Notes under the pieces: model-generated
Database searches by the model: none
Told to the model about the DNA's origin: nothing
Seen by the model: the letters and a program-made list of their open reading frames with translations, nothing else
Source of the DNA: Chitinophagaceae bacterium
GTDB taxonomy: Bacteria > Bacteroidota > Bacteroidia > Chitinophagales > UBA10324
Length of the DNA stretch: 18,979 nucleotides
Assembly (NCBI GenBank): GCA_023251195.1
Contig: JAHEZG010000035.1
Coordinates: 1-18,979 of the forward strand
Direction of reading: 5' to 3'
Made by a program: the position numbers and the translations under genes
Shown here: piece by piece, positions 6,250-13,591 of the stretch
Layout of the letters: the number at the start of each line of letters is the position of its first letter
How positions within the stretch are numbered: the stretch's first letter is position 1

Positions 6250-7473
6250 GTGAAAGTTTTATACATATCATACGATGGAATGACCGATCCCCTCGGGCAA
6301 AGTCAGGTGATTCCATATTTACTGGGTTTAAAAAAATTTGGCCACCACATTTCAATTATCAGTTGCGAGAAACCGGAACGAAAAAATGACCAACCTAAAA
6401 TTCAAAATATCCTGAATGAATCGGGCATTGACTGGTACCCGGTCAGTTATACAAAAAAGCCTCCTGTGTTATCTACCATTCTTGATATCAGAACTATTTA
6501 TAAACTTTCCATTCGCATACTTAAAGAAAAAAACTTTGAAGCAGTTCATTGCCGAAGTTACATACCCGCTTTAGTTGGGTTGAGGTTGAAGAAAAAATTC
6601 GGACTGAAATTCATTTTCGACATGCGAGGATTTTGGGCTGATGAACGGGTAGAAGGCGGATTATGGAATCTCAAAAATCCATTGTTCAAAATAATTTATT
6701 CATACTTCAAGAAAAAAGAAAAACATTTTTTAGCAGATGCGGATAGTATTATTTCATTGACCGAAAATGCGAAACAGGAAATTCTATTGTGGAAGACCCG
6801 GTTACCACAACCCCTGAATATTAATGTGATTCCCTGTTGTGTTGATTTGGATTTATTTGATTCATCTAAAATTTCTGCCGATAAAATTTTAGTTAAAAAA
6901 ACAGAGATGGGATTGCATAAATCTTCTTTCGTTCTTTCGTATGTCGGCTCCATTGGTACCTGGTACCTGGGTAATGAAATGCTCCATTTCTTTTCGCGAT
7001 TGCTGATAAAAATTCCGGATGCAAAATTTCTGTTCATCACTCCGGAAAGCAGTGAAACTGTATTGAAAATGGCTTCGGCTCAAAACATACCTGCCGATAG
7101 TTTAGTAATACTAAAAGGGGCTCGAAATGAAATGCCTTTATTAATTAAGTGTGCTGATGTTTCCATCTTTTTTATTATTCCTTCATTTTCAAAAAAAGCA
7201 TCTTCGCCTGTGAAACAAGGAGAAATTATGAGTATGGGAATTCCAATCATCTGCAACAGTAAAATCGGCGATACCGATAAAATTATATTGGATAGCCATG
7301 CAGGTTTTGTTTTGAATGAATTGAACAATGAATCTTTCGACTATGCAATTTCGCAACTATCAAAACTTCAGCAGTTAAACCCATCAGAAATAAGAAGCGG
7401 CGCCAAAAAATTTTATTCATTGGAAAAAGGAATTGCAGCTTACAATGAAGTTTATAAAAAATTAGAAAATTGA
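6250..7473 (+). CDS. GT4-type glycosyltransferase (GTG start)
   Basis: A 407-residue GT-B glycosyltransferase. The N-terminus MKVLYISYDGMTDPLGQSQ is the first Rossmann strand and Gly-rich loop of a GT4 enzyme. HCRSYIPALVGLRLKKKFG and FIFDMRGFWADERVEGG follow in the acceptor domain. In the donor domain come LSYVGSIGTWYLGNEML, KGARNEMPLLIKCADVSIFFI and KQGEIMSMGIPIICNSKIGD; the EIMSMGIP segment matches the second Glu region of the EX7E motif. No signal peptide or transmembrane segment is present, so it acts in the cytoplasm, probably on a lipid-linked glycan using a nucleotide sugar. The start is GTG at 6250: no in-frame ATG lies upstream, and moving to the next ATG would cut into the first strand. 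It is 11 bp after the acyltransferase gene and its stop overlaps the next start (TTGA, 7470-7473). Confidence 0.88.
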   Translation: MKVLYISYDGMTDPLGQSQVIPYLLGLKKFGHHISIISCEKPERKNDQPKIQNILNESGIDWYPVSYTKKPPVLSTILDIRTIYKLSIRILKEKNFEAVHCRSYIPALVGLRLKKKFGLKFIFDMRGFWADERVEGGLWNLKNPLFKIIYSYFKKKEKHFLADADSIISLTENAKQEILLWKTRLPQPLNINVIPCCVDLDLFDSSKISADKILVKKTEMGLHKSSFVLSYVGSIGTWYLGNEMLHFFSRLLIKIPDAKFLFITPESSETVLKMASAQNIPADSLVILKGARNEMPLLIKCADVSIFFIIPSFSKKASSPVKQGEIMSMGIPIICNSKIGDTDKIILDSHAGFVLNELNNESFDYAISQLSKLQQLNPSEIRSGAKKFYSLEKGIAAYNEVYKKLEN

Positions 7474-8552
7474 AAAGGATTGTCATACTTGCTCCTTATC
7501 CATTTGAAGAAGCGCCTAGTCAGCGATTTCGGTTCGAGCAATATTTATCTTACTTCGAAAAAAATAACTGGAACTGGAAACTCGAATCGTTCTGGAACAT
7601 GCACTCCTGGAAAATTTTGTACAAACCGGGAATGAATTTTCAGAAAACAATCGGATTGCTTTCAGGATTTCTCCGCAGGTTTTTTTTACTTTTTAAATTG
7701 TCAGGTGTTGATGTTGTATTCATTCATCGCGAAGCATCGCCAATTGGACCACCAATATTTGAATGGTTAATTGTAAAAATTTTACGAAAGAAAATAATTT
7801 ATGATTTTGACGATGCCATCTGGAAACCAAATGTATCGGTCACCAATAGTTTTGTAAACAAATTAAAGTGGTATGGCAAGGTGAAGCACATTTGCAAGTG
7901 GGCAACAGTGGTTTCATGCGGAAGCAATTACCTGTGCGAGTATGCAAAACAATTTAACAACGATGTGCGATTGATTCCTACAACCATTGATACTGATTAT
8001 CATTTGCCAAATAAGAAAACAGAAAATAAAATTCCGGTTATAGGCTGGACGGGTTCGCATTCTACCACTTACTATTTAAATTTTTTAATTCCGGTTTTTA
8101 AAAAACTGGAACAACAAATTGAATTTGAGTTAAGGATTATTTCTAACAAAGACTTGCAACTTCCATTAAAATCATACCGATACATTCATTGGAATAAAGA
8201 AACTGAAATAGCCGATTTACAATCTTTCGATATTGGAATAATGCCATTGCCTGAAGATGATTGGAGCAAGGGAAAATGCGGTTTCAAATTATTGCAGTAC
8301 ATGGCTGTTGGTGTTCCGAGCATTGCTTCACCGGTTGGTGTGAATACCGATATTATAATTAATAACGAAACCGGATGGATTGCAAATTCAGAAAATGAAT
8401 GGTTCGAAAAACTTTCATACCTGCTGAAAAATATTGAAGAAAGAAAAAGTGTGATTGATAAAGCAAGCAGTCACATTGAAAAACAATATTCAGTTAATGC
8501 TATGAAAGAAAAATACTTATTAATGCTGAATCAGGTTGCGGAAAAGAATTAA
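7470..8552 (+). CDS. GT-B (group 1) glycosyltransferase, TTG start
   Basis: A 360-residue group 1 glycosyltransferase. MKRIVILAPYPFEEAPSQRF is the first Rossmann strand. VVFIHREASPIGPPIFEW and IIYDFDDAIWKP form the acceptor-domain core. NDVRLIPTTIDTDYH leads into the donor domain with IPVIGWTGSHSTTYYL. DIGIMPLPEDDWSKGKCGFKLLQYMAVGVPSI supplies the donor-binding loop; a Gln replaces the usual Glu in LLQYMAVG, which I believe is seen in this subgroup. It is cytoplasmic. The TTG start at 7470 overlaps the TGA of the preceding gene, a coupled arrangement; the first in-frame ATG lies about 44 codons in and would delete the N-terminal fold. It closes the four-gene glycan cluster. Its TAA shares bases with the stop of the converging HAD gene. 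Confidence 0.88.
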   Translation: MKRIVILAPYPFEEAPSQRFRFEQYLSYFEKNNWNWKLESFWNMHSWKILYKPGMNFQKTIGLLSGFLRRFFLLFKLSGVDVVFIHREASPIGPPIFEWLIVKILRKKIIYDFDDAIWKPNVSVTNSFVNKLKWYGKVKHICKWATVVSCGSNYLCEYAKQFNNDVRLIPTTIDTDYHLPNKKTENKIPVIGWTGSHSTTYYLNFLIPVFKKLEQQIEFELRIISNKDLQLPLKSYRYIHWNKETEIADLQSFDIGIMPLPEDDWSKGKCGFKLLQYMAVGVPSIASPVGVNTDIIINNETGWIANSENEWFEKLSYLLKNIEERKSVIDKASSHIEKQYSVNAMKEKYLLMLNQVAEKN

Positions 8553-9196
8553 CGCAATACAGTTTCTTTATGTGACGATAAAAACTCAGCAATTTTAACT
8601 TCCACATTTTCATTATCCATCAATAAAATAACATTCAATCCAAGCTTGTCAGCTGTTTCAACATTCACTGCTGAGTCATCAATGAACAAAGTTTCTTCAG
8701 GCAACAAATTATTTTCATCTACAACCAACTGATAAATTTTTTCGTCGGGTTTGCGCATTCCAACCTGGCAGCTGTAATAAGCATTCTTAAATTTTTCGCT
8801 GATGTCTTTTATCCCAAATTCTTTTTGCAGATAGTTGCTGATATAATTCAAATGAATACTGTTGGTATTTGAAAGTAAAAAAGTATTGAATTTATTTTTT
8901 ATTCCTTCAATGTACTTCATTCTTTCTTTAGGAATATCGAGCAACATGGCGTTCCAGCAGTTATCAATAGTTGCATCGCTCAATGGTAAACCTGTTGCGG
9001 TGCGCAAGTGCATGCGAAATTCTTCTTCGCTTATTAAACCGCAATCGAATAAATGAAAAAATGGTTGGTGGCTGAACTCAGTAAACATGCTGTTGAAATT
9101 ATTTACACCTTCTTTTTCAAAAGCAATGCGGGTTAAATCAAAATCAAGATTGATGATAACCTTGCCGTAATCGAAAATGATATTTTTAATTGCCAC
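8549..9196 (-). CDS. HAD superfamily hydrolase (YihX-like phosphatase), GTG start
   Basis: With the GTG at 9196 the protein has 215 residues and begins VAIKNIIFDYGKVIINLDFD, which places HAD motif I (FDYGKVI, nucleophile Asp9) right at the N-terminus as usual. An alpha-helical cap of YihX type follows. Motif II is FLLSNTNSIH, motif III the Lys in GMRKPDEKIYQ, and motif IV FIDDSAVNV. It is expected to be a cytoplasmic phosphatase of a sugar phosphate or related metabolite; the substrate is unknown. The frame stays open for 39 more codons to an ATG at 9311-9313, but that stretch has no family character and would push motif I inward, so I reject it. The gene converges on the last glycosyltransferase gene; the two stops share TTAA (8549-8552). 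No terminator separates them. Confidence 0.85.
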   Translation of the reverse strand: MAIKNIIFDYGKVIINLDFDLTRIAFEKEGVNNFNSMFTEFSHQPFFHLFDCGLISEEEFRMHLRTATGLPLSDATIDNCWNAMLLDIPKERMKYIEGIKNKFNTFLLSNTNSIHLNYISNYLQKEFGIKDISEKFKNAYYSCQVGMRKPDEKIYQLVVDENNLLPEETLFIDDSAVNVETADKLGLNVILLMDNENVEVKIAEFLSSHKETVLR

Positions 9197-9401
9197 AGTG
9201 TTTATTTTTTTCGGTGATGAATGTAAGACGCCAAATGAATTTTCAAAGTTGCAGAGTACTACAACTTTAACGAACGAAATTGTGGATTGTTTGGATTTAT
9301 TCTCTCCGAACAACTAATTCTCATTCCTGTGAATATTTTTATTCTTTAAATTTTCAATAACGACCTTACCTATGTTTTACAATTGACATCACTAAAACAC
9401 G

Positions 9402-9424
9402 AAAGCCTTGCATTGCAAGGCTTT
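9402..9424 (-). terminator. Hairpin terminator downstream of the tRNA gene
   Basis: Perfect 10-bp arms AAAGCCTTGC (9402-9411) and GCAAGGCTTT (9415-9424) enclose a 3-nt loop. It lies 14 nt past the 3' end of the minus-strand tRNA. On that strand the stem ends in TTT and is followed by CGTGTTTTAG, a broken U-rich tract, so termination is likely but the tail is not ideal. Confidence 0.65.
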
Positions 9425-9438
9425 GAGAGAAATAACAG

Positions 9439-9512
<74 letters not shown>

Positions 9513-9529
9513 TGAAATTTTCAGAGCGC

Positions 9530-9559
9530 CAAAAATAAAAATAAATAGCGCCTTCGCAA
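9530..9559 (-). promoter_or_regulatory. Bacteroidota -33/-7 promoter of the tRNA gene
   Basis: On the minus strand TTG (9559-9557) is followed after exactly 19 nt by TATTTTTG (9537-9530), an exact match to the Bacteroidota pattern TTG-N19-TAnnTTTG. Transcription would begin about 10-12 nt before the mature tRNA 5' end at 9512. This is the best promoter in the window. Confidence 0.7.
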
Positions 9560-9684
9560 TTTCACCAATAATTAAAGTTGAAATTGCTGGATACAAATCA
9601 TTTGCTTTTCCATCATTTCAAACAATTATTTGCCGGTTGTTGAATGATTTTCAATTCAAAACATTTTGATTGAAAGTCTTCCTC

Positions 9685-9692
9685 TACTTTTG
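9685..9692 (+). promoter_or_regulatory. Candidate -7 box of the PorT-like gene
   Basis: TACTTTTG matches TAnnTTTG exactly and lies 47 bp before the ATG at 9740. A TTG at 9666-9668 is 16 nt upstream, a little closer than the usual ~19 nt. Confidence 0.45.
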
Positions 9693-9739
9693 AACTCAAT
9701 AAAAACTTCAGAATTTCGTTCATCAACTAATCTCAACTA

Positions 9740-10471
9740 ATGAAAATAAATACTATGAGTAAAAAAATAATCACACTCGCTTTAATCATTATCATTTCGG
9801 CAAATGCCTTTGCACAAACAGAACCTGCACCGAAAACTGAACAGGAATCAAAAGGATTTCGTTTTGGTTTACAGTTTAGTCCGCAATTATCCTGGACAAA
9901 AAATGGAGATAAACTTACCAATGCCTCCGGAGTAAAATTTGGATTCAATTATGGGTTGCTCGCTGATTTTTCGTTAGCTCAACGATATGCCTTTGCAACA
10001 GGAATAAATATCAGCCAAAATTCTGCTGATATTCAGTATAACGATACCATTATGTTTAACAGTTTTAATAAAGATACATTCCTTATTGGAACAAAAGTTT
10101 CGTATTCAAAAATTCAATATGTTGAAATTCCGCTCGTATTAAAACTTAAAACAAACGAAATTGGATACATCACCTATTTCGGCCAGTTCGGATTTAATCT
10201 TGGCGTTTGTACTGGTGTGAAAGGAAGTATTTCTGACCCTTTAAATCCAACACACAATAAGGTGGATGAAAATCTAGGGCCAGATATATCTCCATTTAAT
10301 TTATCGCTGAACATAGGTGCAGGTATTGAATATTCACTTTCGAAAAGCACTGCATTTGTTACATCAATTAGTTTTCACAATGGTTTCATTGATATTTCTG
10401 ACAGCCCAAAAAATTTTAAAACTAAATCTATCTTAAATCAGATTGAGTTGCGCCTTGGAATTCTGTTTTAA
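9740..10471 (+). CDS. PorT-family outer-membrane beta-barrel protein
   Basis: The 243-residue protein has a signal peptide (MSKKIITLALIIIISANAFAQ, cleavage after AFA or FAQ). A short polar linker follows, then alternating strands typical of the small OMP_b-brl_2/PorT barrels: GFRFGLQFSPQLSW, GVKFGFNYGLLADFSL, YAFATGINISQNSADIQY, SKIQYVEIPLVLKLKTNEIGYITYFGQFGFNLGV, FNLSLNIGAGIEYSL. The YVEIPLVLKLKT strand is a hallmark of the family. It ends IELRLGILF, an aromatic C-terminal strand suited to insertion by BamA. The function is not defined by the fold; PorT itself serves the type IX secretion system, but generic members of this family are many and no other Por gene is near. Start is ATG 9740 or the ATG at 9755 five codons later. 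It is flanked by its own promoter-like box and a strong terminator, so monocistronic. Confidence 0.85.
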   Translation: MKINTMSKKIITLALIIIISANAFAQTEPAPKTEQESKGFRFGLQFSPQLSWTKNGDKLTNASGVKFGFNYGLLADFSLAQRYAFATGINISQNSADIQYNDTIMFNSFNKDTFLIGTKVSYSKIQYVEIPLVLKLKTNEIGYITYFGQFGFNLGVCTGVKGSISDPLNPTHNKVDENLGPDISPFNLSLNIGAGIEYSLSKSTAFVTSISFHNGFIDISDSPKNFKTKSILNQIELRLGILF

Positions 10472-10499
10472 AGAAACAATCATTTACAAATTACTTTTG

Positions 10500-10534
10500 T
10501 GTCCCGGAGAAATTTCTTCGGGACATTTTTTTTT
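10500..10534 (+). terminator. Strong intrinsic terminator after the PorT-like gene
   Basis: Arms TGTCCCG (10500-10506) and CGGGACA (10519-10525) pair perfectly. The stem extends inward through AGAAA/TTTCT and is followed by nine Ts (10526-10534). It lies 28 bp after the stop codon at 10471. Confidence 0.9.
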
Positions 10535-10593
10535 GAAAAAATCTTGTCCGGCAAAAATTTCCTATTGATTATTCACCATTGACCATTCACAAA

Positions 10594-12234
10594 ATGCGCA
10601 TTGCACTTGCACAACAGAATTATATGATTGGCGATTTCGAAGGGAATCGCACAAAAATTATTTCTGCTATTCGTGAAGCAAAAAAACAAAGCGCCGACCT
10701 TGTTGTGTTTTCAGAGTTGTGTGTGTGCGGTTATCCGCCACGAGATTTTTTAGAGTTCGATGATTTTATTTTTCGTTGCGAAGAAAGTGTGGAACTGATT
10801 GCAAAAGAATGCAACGGAATTGCTTCACTTGTGGGTGCGCCTTCGCGAAATCCTGTAGTGAAAGGAAAAGATTTATTTAACTCCGCTTATTTTTTAGCAG
10901 ATGGAAAAGTGAAACAGGTGATTCATAAAACACTGCTTCCGACTTATGATATTTTTGATGAGGTGCGATACTTTGAATCGAATAATGAATGGAAACTAAT
11001 TGAATTCAACGGATATAAAATTGCCGTAACAATTTGCGAAGACATCTGGAATGTGAGCGCAAATCCATTGTATGTAAACACACCGATGGATGAATTGACT
11101 AAGCTGAATCCAGATTTCATGATTAACCTTTCCGCTTCACCTTTTGATTTTGGACATCAGTTAGATCGTGTTTTTTTATTGAAAGAAATTTCACTCCGTT
11201 ATCACCTGCCGGTTTATTACTGCAACACAGTAGGCGCACAAACCGAATTAATTTTTGATGGAGGTTCATTGGTGGTTTCTCCGAATGGAAAAATTATGGA
11301 GGAGCTGAATTTTTTTGAAGAACAGATTTCTATTTTCAATCACGATGAAGTGTTGTTGAATGAAATTGATTCCGATAAATTTTCATCAAAACAAAAAGCA
11401 GAACTGATTCATGATGCACTGGTCATGGCAATTCGTGATTACTTCAGCAAGCTGAATTTTAAAAAAGCAATTCTCGGATTAAGTGGTGGCATAGATTCGG
11501 CCGTTGTTTTAGTGCTGGCTGTTGAAGCACTGGGAAAAGAAAATGTATTTCCGATTTTATTGCCTTCTGAATTTTCATCGCAACATTCCATTGACGATTC
11601 CATTTCAATATGTAAAAATCTTGGAGTAAAGCATGAAACCATATCAATAAAATCTATTTATCAGGAATATTTAAAAACATTGCAACCGGCTTTCACCGGA
11701 AAACCATTTGACCTGACTGAAGAAAATTTGCAGGCTCGCATTCGTGCGGGAATATTAATGGCGCTATCAAACAAGCATCAATATATTTTACTCAACACAT
11801 CAAATAAAAGCGAAGCAGCAGTTGGCTACGGAACTTTGTATGGTGATATGTGCGGTGGCCTTTCAGTTATTGGTGATGTATATAAAACTGAAGTGTACGA
11901 ACTCGCGCACCATATCAACCACAACAAAGAAATTATTCCTTCAAATATTATTTCAAAACCACCGTCTGCCGAATTGCGACCCAATCAAAAAGACAGCGAC
12001 TCGCTACCTGATTATGATGTGCTGGATAAAATTTTATTTCAGTACATTGAAAAAAGAAAAGGACCACGCGAGTTAATTGAAATGGGGTTTGAAAGAATTT
12101 TAATTGACCGAGTTTTAAAACTAGTGAACACAAGCGAATACAAGCGCCATCAAGCACCACCTATTCTTCGTGTATCAACAAAAGCATTTGGTTCGGGAAG
12201 ACGGTTGCCGATTGTTGGCAGATATTTATCATGA
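10594..12234 (+). CDS. nadE: Glutamine-dependent NAD+ synthetase
   Basis: The 546-residue two-domain enzyme makes NAD+ from nicotinate adenine dinucleotide, ATP and glutamine (EC 6.3.5.1). The N-terminal nitrilase-type glutaminase domain (about 1-265) carries the Glu-Lys-Cys triad: Glu41 in VVFSELCVCGYPPRDFL, Lys112 in IHKTLLPTYDIFDEVRYFE and Cys148 in VTICEDIWN. The C-terminal synthetase domain has the ATP-pyrophosphatase loop SGGIDS (297-302), then NKSEAAVGYGTLYGDMCGG and KPPSAELRPNQKDSDSLPDYDVLD, typical of glutamine-dependent NadE. It is a cytoplasmic, last-step enzyme of NAD biosynthesis. Length is normal for the short bacterial glutamine-dependent class. I chose ATG 10594 rather than an in-frame TTG at 10579 because MRIALAQQNYMIGD is the usual family start. 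The gene stands between a terminator and 130 bp of non-coding DNA. Confidence 0.96.
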   Translation: MRIALAQQNYMIGDFEGNRTKIISAIREAKKQSADLVVFSELCVCGYPPRDFLEFDDFIFRCEESVELIAKECNGIASLVGAPSRNPVVKGKDLFNSAYFLADGKVKQVIHKTLLPTYDIFDEVRYFESNNEWKLIEFNGYKIAVTICEDIWNVSANPLYVNTPMDELTKLNPDFMINLSASPFDFGHQLDRVFLLKEISLRYHLPVYYCNTVGAQTELIFDGGSLVVSPNGKIMEELNFFEEQISIFNHDEVLLNEIDSDKFSSKQKAELIHDALVMAIRDYFSKLNFKKAILGLSGGIDSAVVLVLAVEALGKENVFPILLPSEFSSQHSIDDSISICKNLGVKHETISIKSIYQEYLKTLQPAFTGKPFDLTEENLQARIRAGILMALSNKHQYILLNTSNKSEAAVGYGTLYGDMCGGLSVIGDVYKTEVYELAHHINHNKEIIPSNIISKPPSAELRPNQKDSDSLPDYDVLDKILFQYIEKRKGPRELIEMGFERILIDRVLKLVNTSEYKRHQAPPILRVSTKAFGSGRRLPIVGRYLS

Positions 12235-12337
12235 ATTGTTTTCAGAAAAAAATTACTTGCATATAATTTAACTGAAGCGCGATTTCTGGTCATAAATCTT
12301 TTCTATAAACGATTCCGTTAGAACAATCTTCAATTCT

Positions 12338-12345
12338 TATTTTAG
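12338..12345 (+). promoter_or_regulatory. Candidate -7 box of the acyl-CoA dehydrogenase gene
   Basis: TATTTTAG differs from TAnnTTTG by one base and is followed by CCGCCC, 19 bp before the ATG at 12365. No clear TTG is seen at -33. The rest of the 130-bp gap after nadE holds no other recognisable signal and no clear terminator. Confidence 0.35.
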
Positions 12346-12364
12346 CCGCCCGAAAAAAACACAC

Positions 12365-13519
12365 ATGAATTTTCAACTATCTGAAGAACAAATTGCAGTA
12401 AGAGATGCTGCCCGAAATTTTGCGAAGACAGAATTATTACCCGGTGTAATTGAGCGAGATGAACACCAGAAATTTCCGAAAGAGCAAATTATAAAATTGG
12501 CTGAACTTGGATTTTTAGGTATGATGGTTTCACCGGAATATGGCGGCAGCGGAATGGATACAGTTTCATATGTTTTGGCAATGGAAGAAATCAGTAAAAT
12601 TGATGCCTCAGTATCAGTTTGCATGAGTGTAAATAATTCGTTGGTATGTTGGGGATTGGAAACTTTTGGAACAGAGGAACAAAAGAGAAAATATTTAACT
12701 CCGCTTGCACAGGGAATGAAGGATGGCGATTTATACACCGGTGCATTTTGCTTATCAGAACCCGAAGCAGGTTCTGATGCAACATCGCAACGAACCACGG
12801 CCATTGATAAGGGCGATCATTACATTTTAAACGGAACAAAAAACTGGATTACAAATGGTAATTCCTGTTCAGTTTATTTAGTGATTGCACAAACAGATGT
12901 TTCAAAAGGAAGTCGTGGTATTAATGCATTTATAGTTGATAAAAATTTAAAAGGAGTTGTTGTTGGAGGGAAAGAAAATAAATTAGGAATTCGGGGAAGC
13001 GACACACACAGTATTATGTTTCAGGATGTAATTGTTCCTAAAGAAAACCGAATTGGTGCCGATGGATTTGGCTTCACTTTCGCAATGAAAACTTTGGCTG
13101 GCGGAAGAATTGGAATTGCATCGCAGGCATTGGGAATTGGTTCCGGTGCTTATGAATTGGCATTAGCATATTCAAAAGAGCGAAAAGCTTTCGGCAAAGA
13201 AATCATGCATCACCAGGCCATTCAGTTTAAACTGGCAGATATGGCAACAGAAATTGAAGCCGCAAGATTATTGTGCATGAAAGCCGCTTGGGAAAAAGAT
13301 CAGCACTTGGATTACACACTTTCAGGATCTATTGCAAAAGTATTTGCTTCAGAAATGGCCATGCGCACAACCATTGAAGCAGTACAGGTTCACGGTGGTT
13401 ATGGTTATGTAAAAGAATATCATGTTGAACGATTGATGCGCGATGCAAAAATCACACAGATATATGAAGGAACTTCCGAAGTACAACGCATTGTAATTTC
13501 AAGAGCAGTATTGAAGTAA
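12365..13519 (+). CDS. Acyl-CoA dehydrogenase, short-chain (butyryl-CoA) type
   Basis: A full-length 384-residue acyl-CoA dehydrogenase, an FAD enzyme that introduces the alpha-beta double bond in fatty acyl-CoA and passes electrons to ETF. The helical N-domain spans about 1-118 (MNFQLSEEQIAVRDAARNFA, then GFLGMMVSPEYGGSGMD). The beta domain has the first signature, GAFCLSEPEAGSDA, and LNGTKNWITNG. The C-terminal helical domain has KERKAFGKEIMHHQAIQFKLADMA and QVHGGYGYVKEYHVERLMRDAKITQIYEGTSEVQR. Glu368 in IYEGTSE is at the usual position of the catalytic base in butyryl- and short-chain enzymes. That placement favours a short-chain saturated substrate over isovaleryl-CoA, but the exact chain length is inferred. 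It is cytoplasmic. No ETF or other beta-oxidation genes adjoin it, so it appears to be a single-gene unit. Confidence 0.95.
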   Translation: MNFQLSEEQIAVRDAARNFAKTELLPGVIERDEHQKFPKEQIIKLAELGFLGMMVSPEYGGSGMDTVSYVLAMEEISKIDASVSVCMSVNNSLVCWGLETFGTEEQKRKYLTPLAQGMKDGDLYTGAFCLSEPEAGSDATSQRTTAIDKGDHYILNGTKNWITNGNSCSVYLVIAQTDVSKGSRGINAFIVDKNLKGVVVGGKENKLGIRGSDTHSIMFQDVIVPKENRIGADGFGFTFAMKTLAGGRIGIASQALGIGSGAYELALAYSKERKAFGKEIMHHQAIQFKLADMATEIEAARLLCMKAAWEKDQHLDYTLSGSIAKVFASEMAMRTTIEAVQVHGGYGYVKEYHVERLMRDAKITQIYEGTSEVQRIVISRAVLK

Positions 13520-13591
13520 ATTTTTACAACTCAAATTAATTTACGACTTTGGCACAGTCTTTTGAATAACCGACAAACAAAAAAATTACAC

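Noticed and set aside
9197..9313. 39-codon N-terminal extension of the HAD protein up to an ATG at 9313
   Set aside because: The extension has no HAD character and moves motif I away from the N-terminus; the GTG at 9196 fits the family far better.
9740..10471. A type IX secretion locus around the PorT-like barrel
   Set aside because: No other Por/Gld gene lies in the window; the barrel family is large and generic, so the fold alone does not support it.
10579..10593. TTG start five codons before nadE
   Set aside because: MRIALAQ is the usual NadE start and the five codons add nothing recognisable.
12373..12804. Antisense frame inside the acyl-CoA dehydrogenase gene
   Set aside because: A shadow of a strongly conserved enzyme on the other strand, with no domain of its own.
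13562..13591. TTG start ten codons before the DUF4476 protein
   Set aside because: The ATG at 13592 begins a standard signal peptide; the extension is polar and would bury it.
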